64,000 nucleotides of DNA from Arbacia lixula (taxonomy: Eukaryota; Echinodermata; Echinoidea; Arbacioida; Arbaciidae), in contig OZ022579.1 of the NCBI GenBank assembly GCA_963669155.1, forward strand, positions 14,948,040 through 15,012,039. Reading direction: 5' to 3'. How positions within the stretch are numbered: position 1 is the stretch's first letter; every line of letters begins with the position of its first letter. The position numbers were made by a program, and so were the translations under genes. This document shows, piece by piece, positions 24,738 through 37,300 of the stretch. A model generated the notes under the pieces. It was not told where the DNA came from. It ran no database searches and saw only the letters and a list, made by a program, of their open reading frames with translations.

Positions 24738-25290
24738 TTTAAAGGGTTACTAAATTTAAAAAGTAAGTTCCCACAAATCTATGTAAAATTATCCACCCAA
24801 AACGAATTTCACATTCGTTTGCCGCTATAAAGTCTCATTTTGACGAAAATTAAAAAAAAACCGCACGCCTCCAGTGACGTATGAGAAGTCCAAGCAACAA
24901 CAGACCATTTTCGTAATGTATTCACAACTTTCCCCCCTAACAGCGTAGTAACGCGTTATTGCATTCACCTGTGTCTTGTCATTCTGATTCAATGGATGGA
25001 ATGCACTTTGAATCTATTAGTTGTTGCTACTCGGACAAACTTTGGATAAGCTTTTGGGTTCCCATTGGTAACGTATTGTTTGAAGGGCGTGAATAAAATA
25101 TTTTATTTACGCCGTTGGCATTTATGGCATTTTGACATCTCATGCGTCACTGGAGGCGTGCGTTTTTTTTTTTTTTTTTAATTTTCGTCAAAATGAGACT
25201 TTATTGCGGCAAACGAATATGAAATTCGTTTTTAGAGGTTTTACATACCCTTAGTCGGAACTTATTTTTCTAATTTAGTAACCCTTTAAA
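24738..25290. mobile_element. Foldback element, family F (553 bp)
   Basis: TTTAAAGGGTTACTAAATT and its complement at the ends. The arms share CGCACGCCTCCAGTGACG and AAAATGAGACTTTAT in inverted orientation. The centre (24905-25100) is unique, without ORF. Intergenic. Confidence 0.75.
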
Positions 25291-25428
25291 GTAGAAGTTA
25301 ACCTAGGATGAGAGAAAGGATGAGGGCGCTCATCTCAACCAAGGAAAGAGATTGGATGAGTTTTGTGCCTGCTAATTGCCGGGGGGGGGGGGGGCAGAAA
25401 GAGGGGCGTGTAATGGCCAGAGCACCGA

Positions 25429-25491
<63 letters not shown>

Positions 25492-26435
25492 AGAGAGAGG
25501 GAGACAGACAGACAGAGACAGACAGACAGGCAGACAGACAGATAAAAAGAAAGAGATGGGTAGGAAGGTGTGTGTGCGGGGGGGGGGGGGGGGGGAGGGG
25601 GGGGGGCGAGTGGCGCTGGTGATGTTAGCCTAGCTAACTGATAATTTCCATCACAATCTCTTGCTGCCTCGATCGTTATGCTAGTACTTGGGTTAACATC
25701 TCCCTGGGTAGATTACCAAGTACTTTGATGGTAATGGTAACTGAGATGAGGGCACAATAACCTAGCTAGAGGAGTCTTGCGGGGAAGTGATAAACATAAT
25801 ATGCAATCAAATGAATCAAGGCCATCATCAAACAATTTCAAATTCAGTCAACAACGCCAACACCAAAAACACAATGAAAAGAAATTAACTTCAATAAACA
25901 AAAACAACAACAACAAACAAACAAACAAACAAACAAGAAACAAGCATGAAGCGACAACCTGAATGGGAGTTTTGTGAGACATGCAAGTTCGACATTTTGG
26001 CGGCCAACGAACTTCTTTGGGGGTAAATATTTTCCTCAGGATGGGAAAGCGCATAAGAGGTTAAGGACTCTGATTGGCTACAACTCATGATTTTAGACGT
26101 AATTTTCAGACCTACGTTAAAAAATCAAACCGCTATTCAAAGTCTAAACTTTGATGAAACATTAAGTTTGTTTCCAGAATACTACCCCAAATTATTCTGC
26201 GATATTTGGCTTATTGTTGCAGCTTTTGATCTAAGTTACTTTTCAGAATAACAAAAAGAAAAGTTTTTGACTCTTTAAGAATACCACAAATGTATCTTAG
26301 GTGCTAGACTAACAAAGTCTCAGTGTCTTAGCCATTCTAGATAAAATAAGCCCCTTTCACTCTGTCCTTCGACATGTTTCGATCGCGCAGTTTTTAACTT
26401 TCCATTCATTAATATTTTTTGGCAAAGTCAGAAAT

Positions 26436-29400
26436 ATGGCGGACATTTCATCAGTGACAGAGTTACTAGCGAAGACATCGGTCGATCAAATAATAGAAGT
26501 GTCATTTCTTGGGAAGGGATTAAAGCTGAATACCGCGGAAGATGGTAAGTTCCAATCAAACACGTCTTCTAAGTTCTCATTCATTGTACATGCAAACTTT
26601 AAGTAGTCCCATGCCTTTAGTTTTGTGTGTGATAATCGTAATGGGGACACGGATTGTCTAAATCAATGCAACTCCAAAGTCAATGAAAGTCAAAGTCCAA
26701 CTTCAACACGAGTTCCGTGTTTTACCATCATCTACTTGATAAGATTTGTTAACAAATGATATTTTATTATGACTATATATTAAGGCAATAATTTAAAATT
26801 TCATGGAATCGAAATGACCCAGAAATCACCCTATTTCTTGATATTTGATGATGCAGTGTGGTGTATGTTTATTCATATTCACATACTTTTAAACTTGTCT
26901 TAGAACTGACCAGTCCAGTGGCAGTGCAGTGCATGCAATAAGTGTGTGATGTTAAGTGTATATTGCCATACAATTGATTTCTCATTGTGTCACATCATGC
27001 TTGTTGATTCTTTTTGTTATTTTCCTCAATCATTTCAGCAAAGGAAGTTGTGGAAGCGATACAGGCATGTGAAGGGATGCAGTCCCTCAAACTCAGTGGA
27101 AATACCATTGGAGTTGAGGCAGCAGAAGCAGTTGCTAAGGCACTGGAGACTAAACCAGACTTTGAGGTAATCTCCCCAAATATGCTACAAAGTAGCTCTA
27201 AAAGTATGAGAATAGGAGGATGTGAATAACTAGGTATATAACCAAAGGCTCCAGTCTTACACCAACACTCCATAAATTAATATTTTGTTTTTTAATTGAC
27301 AACTTTCTGTTCAGCTTAATTTTCTGTTATGGAGTTATGAAATTGTGCTTGATGCAGAAAATGGCTCTTATTCTAAGAAAAGAAAAGAAATTAAAGGAAA
27401 TAACAAATAGGAAAGTGTATGAGAGAGAAAGAGAGAGAGAGAGAGATAAGCATACGATGAGGATAAGATTTTTTAAAGCAGAAATGTATCTTTGGCTCAT
27501 CTTTTTCTTGTTCTTGCATGTTTTTAGAGAGCACGGTGGAGTGACATGTTCACAGGAAGATTACGGTCGGAAATCCCTCCTGCACTGGTGAGCAATTCCT
27601 TCATATTTTCTCCCATTTTGGATAAACACAAATTAGAAAATCAATGTGCGATTTGTTTGATTTATTATTAAAGATGTTTTTTGCACGCTTTGTCATACTA
27701 TCTAAAGTAAACAAGTTAAATAAATAAATGAATCTTGTTGCTTTTGCTATTTCAGCTGATTTGCATTTTGTCAGTAACAATTGTGGAGACCTAACTCAGA
27801 TACTGACAGTTTGCATAAATTTCAAGAACAATTCCTTGGCTTTTTATTGATATCCGTTTTACATCACCATTGCCACACATGACAGTTCTGAGTAAATTGT
27901 TTTTAAAGATGAAAAGTACAAGGTGTCATCTTAACTCTTTCTTGCACACAAATCCCATAGAGCATAAGTTTGTTTGGCACTCAAAGGTTTAAAAGTTATC
28001 TAAAAGTCTGTGTTTCTTGCATTTTTCAGAGATCATTGGGGGCTGGGATCATGACGGCTGGGGCCCATCTGGTGGAGATCGACCTGAGTGACAATGCCTT
28101 TGGTCCTGATGGGGTGAAGGGAGTCCGGGAGCTTATCGAGAGCCCGTCCTGCTACACGCTAAGGGAGATGAGGTTCAACAACAACGGCCTTGGGATTGGC
28201 GGAAAGGTAGGTTTGCTATAGAGTACTAAAGTGATGTTGTTATGCCGACTTCTGGTTCTAAACAAAATTACTCTAGTGAGACTTTCTCTGGTCAACATAG
28301 TCTAGCGGGCCAGGGTCGGGCACTCACAAAGAGAGTCCCCGCTATGATCACAGATGTTTGCTCTACACAGATAGTTCAGAACCTCTTGTCTTGACAACAT
28401 GCTCAAATGACGACACCCCTTCGGTGCTCTATACATACTAAGTGTTAAAAACTGTTGACACTTTTGAAAATGATCTAAAAAGACTGACTGCTCAAATCAA
28501 GCTGATATTTATGCATCATAAAGTTAAAGGATATCAATATTTTTAAGAGCAGGTTTTGTGAAATTTCATGATTATTATTCTTGTAATAATCCTTTGAATA
28601 TGTAATGAGATTTTCACTCATGGACAAATTTGGACCTAAAAAATGTGTCTGTATCACATAATTCAGACCACAATGCCATTTGAGCATCACACATGTCAAC
28701 CCAGGGGGTCTTTTCTCCCTGAAAAATTAATTATTTTATTATTAATCATTAATTATTAATGACATTGTGATGGTCATTGCTCCTCCATTAACAGCTTAAG
28801 TCTAAAGTACTGCAATCATTCATTATTATTTTTTTAATAATTTTTTCCTCCAAAGTTACTGGCTGAAGCCCTGATCACGTGTCACAAGAAGAGCTCCAAA
28901 GAAGGCAAGCCGCTGGCTCTCAAAGTCTTTATCGCTGGCAGGAACAGGCTGGAGAACCCCGGGGCAACAGCTCTTGCAGGAGCATTCAAGGTATAAGCAT
29001 TGTGAAGTGGCAAGAGGCATTGGCATTTGACCTAGTATTGCATACTAAATCTAGACTAACTTTATGGGGCACCAAATAGAACAATAAAGCATGTTGAAAT
29101 CACTTTCATTGATTTTGTCCTCAAAATCAGTATCTTAAATAGAGTTTGTCCTCATATTTACAGAGAGTGAGTTAAATCACCCACTTATGTCATTTTGTGA
29201 ACAAAATCAGTGATTCTGTAACATCATCAGATTATATTTTTATGACCAGTCAATTAAATGATTAGATTTTGGGTAAGATAAGTCGAGGGTCATAGGCCAC
29301 GGTCAAATTAAATGTCACTGTGTATTTTCCTTGACTTTCCTTTCCTAGACGATAGGAACCCTTGAGGAGATCGCTTTGCCTCAGAACGGGATCAACCACC

Positions 29401-32400
29401 AAGGAATCGCAGCATTGGCAGATGCTGTTGAACACAACCACAACCTGAAGGTACCGACACTATTCTTTACCTCTTTTTGTCCCATGTGTGCAATTTTTTG
29501 CCAATAAGATGCACACTTTCAAGAGAGCAGCATTTATCTGGCACAGGAAGGGTTGATTAGACTTGTCTGGTCATTTTCTGACAAGTTTTGAAATATGTCT
29601 CTTAGTTGTCATTAAGCTTTGCTTGGATTAATTTCCTTTCCTTTCTTAGTCTAGAAATATGGCATGTTACTTGTGATTTAATCAGTTGTGATTTGATCAT
29701 GTTATATAATTTGAATTATTTTATTTGTATTTTTAAATGAGAAAGGAAAAATTCAATTTGATTCAAATTAACCTTTCATCATTTATGAGTCATAATGACT
29801 CATTGTGGACAAATTGAGATGAGCGCAAGGATTTAGCAGCCAATAAGTGTTTTCATGTTTCTTCAATTCATAGTTCATATCAAATAGCAATATGTGACTT
29901 GATGGCTTGATGAACTGTCCCTTCCAATTACCAATGTACATGTATGCAAACATGATGTGAAGTTTATGAAGACAGAACTATGAAACTACAAGCAACTGGT
30001 ATGTAGTGATATGTATTGCCCGTGTAAATTGCCGTGCTAAGGACGGAATGAAATTTAACAAAAATGAAGGTGATAGTATTACCAGTTATCTACACTTCTG
30101 TGATTATGGACTTAAAATGTGTTCTGTCGCATGTATAAAGCTAACATAAGACATTGGGAATGTGTCTTTCTTGTCTTTCTCACACAGATTTTGAACCTTA
30201 ATGACAACACATTCACAGCGCTGGGAGCGGTGCCTATGGCAAAAGTAAGTATATACAATAAAAACGGAAATCAGTGTGGTTTAAATTTCAGAGTTAATCT
30301 CCAATCTTTCCATATCTCAATTTTTTTTCTTCTTAAGCATACTTCATACTCTTTATTCCTTCCTCAGGGTTTTGTATAATTACTCTTGAGAGATCTTTCA
30401 TTGTTTAACTAACATCATGAAGTAATATTTTGAAGAAAAAAATTGACATAAAAACAAATCTTAACAGATACAGATTTTATCTTTAAATGGCAGTTTATAA
30501 AAAAAAATGCAAAAGAGAAGGGGGCAGTGGGAAAAGGTAAATCATTATGAGGACAAAATCATATGTAAATGTCTTCTTTGTGAATCTTTTCCTGGGTGTT
30601 TTGCATGCTATATTCTTTGTACTGAAACTCAGGATTTCCTACCAACAGTATCACGTATAATATTAGTGGACAGCCTGAATATCACACTTGGTGAAAACAA
30701 CAAAGGACCAAAGAATCTAAACGTTGGATGCATCGTGAGAGGATATTGAACTGAATCAATCATACACATCCAATCCTCTATGGGCGTGTTTATCAACTCT
30801 TTTTTTGGTAGAATTACGGTTTCCAAACGCGTTTAATTTTTTTAAAATGCGTTTAAACGAGTTGATAAACGCAAAGGTTTTTTGTTTATGGGGTTTGGAA
30901 AGCTGTTTTGAAACACGCAAATTTGGACGATCCTAAACGCGTTTAAAGCAGAAACGCATTTGAAGTTGAGAAAAACGCAAAGCTGTTTTGAAACGTGTTT
31001 AAACCATATGTTTTCGGTGACAAGGCCGGTTTTTGACTTGGGCGATCGAGTTGATAAACGCACCGTTTTTTTAAACGCGTTTGGGAACCTGTTTGTAAAG
31101 GCCTTTGGAGTTGATAAACGCACCATTTTTTGAAACGCGTTTGGAAACGCGTCCGTAAAGGCCTTTGGAAACGCGTTTAAATTTCTGAAAAGTTGATAAA
31201 CACGGCCTATGTCTAATGCACAAATTAAAATTGATACCAATCGCTAGTAAAGTTGTGATCAATCGCAAATCTTTACAAGACAGGGGCCTGGAATGACTCC
31301 TTTGCTGGATGCAAAATTGCCCCTGGGCTACCATTGTAGCATTGCTGAATTGCCTTGGTAACAATAACTGCTGGTTGCTATGGTAATTGTGATTGTTTCC
31401 CTGATGTGATTGTTGTCAGGCCATCAGGAATCTGAACAAGCTGGAGGTGATCAACTTTGGTGACTGCCTGGTGAGGTCTGAGGGAGCAGAAGCCTTCGCA
31501 GACAGTCTCAGGGATGGAGTGCCAAGTCTCAAGGTGAGAGGGGTGTAAGGGATTAGAAGGGGATTAAAGGGGGGGGGGGGGACTATGCCTGGTGAGGTCT
31601 GAGGGAGCAGAAGCCTTCGCAGACAGTCTCAGGGATGGAGTGCCAAGTCTCAACATGAGAGAGATAAGAAGGGGAAGGGAGGGTGGGGGTGGGGCAGCTT
31701 CTGGTACTCTGGTAAAAAGACAAGTCACCTTATCAAGTCCATGTTTCAAAATCATGAGGAATATCCTGCAAAATGATATTTACAACTCACTATAATCAAT
31801 TAATTTATCAATTTCAATCATGGAAACACTCCTACCTCACTTAATCTGTTAAGGATGTCAGCGATCTGTGAGGGATGTCTATCTCTATCTAGCAGAATCT
31901 TGTTGTACAGGAATATACCCAAATATGCATTAAAAAGGAAGTGTTGGATTAGATTTATATTCTACATGTACTTCATTGTTACGACTATGGCGGTGTTAAA
32001 GGTTTAATATACATAGATGCATCAAATAACAAGTTTTCACAAAAACTTGTAATCTTCTTATATTGAAAAGAGAACCCTCAATTTTTTTTTACACATTTGA
32101 ATAGAAATGTTCTATAAATACTTCTTTCATTACTTTGATTTTAAACAGGAACTGAACCTGTCATTTGGTGAAATTAAGCGGGAAGCAGCCGTCAGAGTGG
32201 CAGAAAGCATGGAGTCCAAAGCTCACATCCATCTTCTGGATCTCAATGGTATACAGCAACAATTTACAGTCACTTCATCTATCTATCTGCCTACCTACTA
32301 TCTATCTATCTATCTATCTATCTGTCTATCTATCTTTCAATCTATCTATCTATCTATCTATCTATCTGTCTATCTTTCTATCTATCTATCTATCTATCTG

Positions 32401-32451
<51 letters not shown>

Positions 32452-34249
32452 ATCTATATATATCTATTTAACTATCCATCTATCCATCTATCTGCCTATC
32501 TGTCTTTATATATATATCCATCCATTTCTTCCTTCATCTATCCTTCTGTTGTTCTAAATACAGTGTAATAATATATGTTTTTTTCTTATCTATTCATCTA
32601 TCGTTCATATAAAACCTTTCATATTAAATCTATCTATGTGTCGTGTGTTCTAAATTTTTGTATGTATATGTGTATGTATATATACATCCTGTATATATAT
32701 ATATGTAATATGTGGTAATCAATCTTCTATTTATCCAGCCATGCAATCATCTGTTGTATTTATGTAACTATCAATCCATTTATATATCTGTCTATTGTTC
32801 TATCTATCTGTCTATCTGTATGTATATCTTTCAGCTGCAAGTAGAAAAACACTGTTATGTTGCCTTTTGTTCATTGGTCAATAAACCCTTTGCTGATTGT
32901 TTATTTTGGGTCCGTTCTGTTTGAATACCAAAACTAAAGCTAAAGACAGTCTTGTGTGTGTGTTATAAGATAAAGATTGATCTCTCTTTTCACTCTTCCT
33001 TTTCTTTCCTCACCCTAAAAGTGGGTCTAATATCCTGAAAGAATAACGACATGGTGTGACCAAATGCTTTACTATTTTCGAAAGAATATAGAGCCTTTGA
33101 AATGTGGACCTATCGTAGAATGAGCCGTATAACTGTTAATATCAAATTATCAATACAGAAATGCAAACTTTCATATAATGGCCATCAGAAGACATGGATC
33201 TATGCAAAAGAAAATCATGGAGGGTAAAATTGTAGGCCGGAGAGAAAGAGGTCGAAAACAAGAAGGTTGGCTTGGAAATATTGAGGGGATAATAGGCAGG
33301 AAGATAAATGATGTGAGATTGCACTGAACTGGAAATATGGAAAACTGTGACATCCAACCTCTTTAAAATTAAGGAACAGCTATAGATAGATAGGTAGTAT
33401 TTAGTAGTACACTATCACATTGGAAACATTCAAATAAGAGTTGTATGTTTGTGTTACAGGAAACAGCATAGGAGGGGAAGGTGTTGAGCTGATACAAGGC
33501 ATCATGGATGCTAACAACCATTCTGATGCTCTCTGCAGTCTCAGGTAGGAACCAAAACTATTATGAATAAATGATAGTAGTGATGGTGGCATTCCAAATA
33601 CGAATATTGTTATGAAAGTGAAATATTAATTAATAATAGGAGTTGTAATGAAAGTTGTGATGGAAGTGAAATTGGTGGTAGTAGTGATTGTGGTTTTATT
33701 ATTTTTTACGCTCATGTTGAAGTTAGCACTAAATTACTGCAAGGCATGTAAGAGTTAATAACATTGTGTTGTGATTTTCTGTCCATTAGTGATGACGAAG
33801 GATCAGACGAGGAGGAAGACGATGACGATGACGAGTATGAGGATGTCGAAGACGAGGAGGAGACTGGCGGGGAGGAGGTGATGGACCCACATCTGCAGGT
33901 CAGGGGCACATCCATCTCACCACGGAAGGACGAACCCAAGTACATGGTATGTGGTGGAGAGAAGAAGGGAGAGATGGGGGGAGAGATATATAGAGAGAGA
34001 AAGATACGAGAAGGGGAGAGTTAGAGAGTGAGAGAGGGATGGATAAAGATGAAGGTATAGTGAGAGTGGGGGGAGTAGAGGGGGAGAATAGAGGGAGGGA
34101 AAGATCTGTGAAGGGGAGAGTTAGAGAGTGAGAGAGGGATGGATAAAGATAAAGGTATAATGAGAGAGGAAGGGGGGGGGGGAGAAATAGAGGGAGAGAA
34201 AGATATGTGAAGGGGAGAGTGAGAGAGGGATGGTTTAAGATGAAGGTAT

Positions 34250-34304
<55 letters not shown>

Positions 34305-37300
34305 AAGAGAGGGAGGGAGAGAGAAATGAGGAATGAACCCAAATACATTGTGTGTGGAGAGAAGAAGGGGGAGAAAGAGAGGGGGAGAGGGAGGATCTGC
34401 AGGTCAGTGGCACATCCATTTAACCATGGAAGGATGAACCCAAGTATATGGTATGTGGAGAGAAGAAGGAGGAGAGGAAGAAGGAGAAGAAGGGAGAGAG
34501 AGAGAGAGAGAGAGAAAGAGAAAGAGAAAAGTTATATAGTTGTGCTGACTGACTGACATTGAGAGGCTTGTGTGAGTGTATTCTTCGGAAGAAAGGGATG
34601 GAACAGAAACGGAACAGAAAAAAAGAAGGGGAACTCTGAATATAGGCAGTATTAGTTTGACCCAGACCCATAACACTATCAGCTTTGTCCCAGGTTACGA
34701 AACAAGGACAATTCAACCTTTCTAGTTACAGTTTACACTGAAATATTAGGTACACTGTAGGTTGGAAAAACGTCTTGAAGATTCGCTTTCTTAACCCTCT
34801 AATATGCTACTTGTGGTATATATTACCATCAATACACACAAATACCAAAGAGTAGCGCACCCTCTGACACACAGTGGGTTAAAATCACAGCATTCTGTGA
34901 GCATTTCAAAATCAGAACACAATTGCATACATATTATTTATTAGAATGAAAATAGGATTTATTTTTGAAAGACACCTAATACTGACAGAACTCTCTGGCT
35001 CTCTTTTCTGGTTTATTTTTCTAAAATGCAGAATTCGGAAGCCAGTGAGGACCTAGCATCGGTCATGGACAAAATGAAGCTGTGATGCAAAACAGAATTG
35101 AAACGTTTTTTTTTTGTAGAAAAAACAAATTACTGGATATCTGTAATTTTTTCTATTTTCTGGTATGTACATTTGCAGTGTAGAACTGAATGCTCATTAG
35201 AAACCTATCATCTCTTAAAACTGAGGAGGACATAGAAGGGTTACTTATTAAACTTCATACATTCCTGTTTATTTTGTATCCATCAACATAATCCATTTCA
35301 GTTTGTAGATGTAGATATGTGCGGGCTGATGAAAATTTAGGCGCGTGTCTGACCGTAGAGAGAGAAGGTTGTCATATAACAAAGGGTATAATGGCATTTG
35401 TGACTAAAAGGTTGTGAATAATAAACATCCTCATACAGATACATATTTATGACAATAGGAAAGTACCAGCTGAACATTTTGCAGGGAAGGCAAATAAGTG
35501 AGTGCCGCAATTATGAAAGATTCTACCTCAAAAAGCACAGTTACTAGGATGACTTCACCATGTTTCCTCAGATATATAAAAATTGCACTTTCTGTAAATA
35601 TGGAATATGTACATGATGGCAAAATATGATAAGTGGTGAAGATTTGAATTCAACTCATACTCTCAACTTGGTATGCTACTCCAGGCAATGTTCACGGAAC
35701 TGGGTAAAAGTTGACATTCTCGCAACATTTGCAAAATTGTGACTCCAGATGATTATGTATTATACAGCAGTACACAAATCAAAGTGGTTCATTAATTAAA
35801 TCATGTACATGTATGATGTTTTAGCATGAAGAAAAAGAACATTGTTGACTTGTCATCTTACTGTAAATCATATATCTTAAGAGACGAGAATTGATCCCAT
35901 TGTACTTACAATGAACCTTTAAACACAAATTTGTGCAATTTTAAGTGATTTCGGTATTATCCCTCCCACACTGCACCCCCCCCCCCCCCCCTTGCTTACA
36001 CACACAATGAAGGGAACATTCTGCATTACATAAAGTCTGGTTAAAATGAAGAAAAGTACAATTATCGTACAAGCAAGGAGTGATATGATATAGTCAATTG
36101 CTTTGTCTATCCTTTTCTTTGTCAGTATAATTTAGTTGATAAGAGTTGTTTGCTCACTTTCATCAGTGACATGTCAATTTAGCGATAGCACTGCTCAAAT
36201 AGATAAACATAACTATCAAGCGAGGCTGCATCTCATTAAATAAATTAATGTTAGGGTTGTTGTAGTAGTAGGTGAGACAGTGGATTGTATGGTTCAAGAT
36301 ATGTCCAGTAGATGCATATTAAAGATATCGTGCCTTTCACTTTATTTGCTGTTTGAACACCAAAATAGATTCCTAAATATTTTCATGTCGTAACTGTATC
36401 TCTTCTTGATAGCTGCTTCCTGAATTCTGTATATTTTTCTACTGAATCTGCCAAAATGATTAATGATTAGTTGATTGTGCTCATGCTTGGACATTATGTT
36501 ACTCTGGACTTGAAAGTAGAGGCAGAAACTTCACTACATCATTTCCAATACCAGTAGATACAAATTAAATTACTACAAATTTTCTTTTCATATCAAATGG
36601 CGATATTAGGGGGAAATCACTAGTTTCGATCATACTTGCATTGAAGGAAAAGTATTTAAGCTTCAAGAAAAACTGTCGGGGTTTGTGTATTTGTAGTTTT
36701 AGTTTACTAACTAATAGCACATTTTCAACCAATGGAAGAAAAATAGGAAGTGCAGGAAGTGACTTTACTATAAACATTCATGTAGTACTATAGATGTTCA
36801 GAAGACCCTTGTTGCAGTATCTGCTGCAGTTTTAGAATAAATTCAGAACCTTGTCTTTTTGTATATAAAGTATGCACATGTGAATATGTTCTTATTTCCA
36901 GACATTCGTATTTGTGTAGTTGACATACATAGAAACACCTTTTTTTTCTTAAATCTGAAGAATGAACATGCCTGAGCTGGTTTTCTGTAAGAGTGATAAG
37001 ATAGATGAGAGATAGTGATTAAAGAGAGATGAAGAGAATGCTAGAGTAAGCTGAATGTCAAGGTGAGAAAAAGAAACAGGGAGTGTGAACAGAATAAAAA
37101 AATGGAGATGAGATGAGAGAATTAACATTTAAGAAAATGTGAGGGAATAAGGGAGCATTCAAATGATGGAAGAAAGCTGTAGTGGAGTTGAGAGGATGAA
37201 AAGAGGGTAGAACCAGGGAGAAGAGAGACACAGAGGGCTGGGAGGAATGGAGAAGAAGAGGATTTAAAAAAAAAAAAGAAAAGAAAAGGGAAACAAAGTT

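Larger units (their letters stand above)
18928..26435. other. Intergenic region between the divergent SLC25A19 and RANGAP1 genes
   Basis: The first 350 bp is CpG-richer (GCGCCGCGCGCGATG near 19230), consistent with the SLC25A19 promoter. Then come foldback elements (19868-20343, 24565-25290), the LINE fragment, and homopolymer tracts. No spliced gene was recognised. RANGAP1's 5' UTR and promoter should lie in the last few hundred bases, where a TATA box is not evident. Confidence 0.65.

Noticed and set aside
32107-32568. Open frame of about 150 codons rich in Tyr-Leu-Ser-Ile.
   Set aside because: Only its first third is RANGAP1 exon 9; the rest reads the TCTA microsatellite after the donor at 32249.
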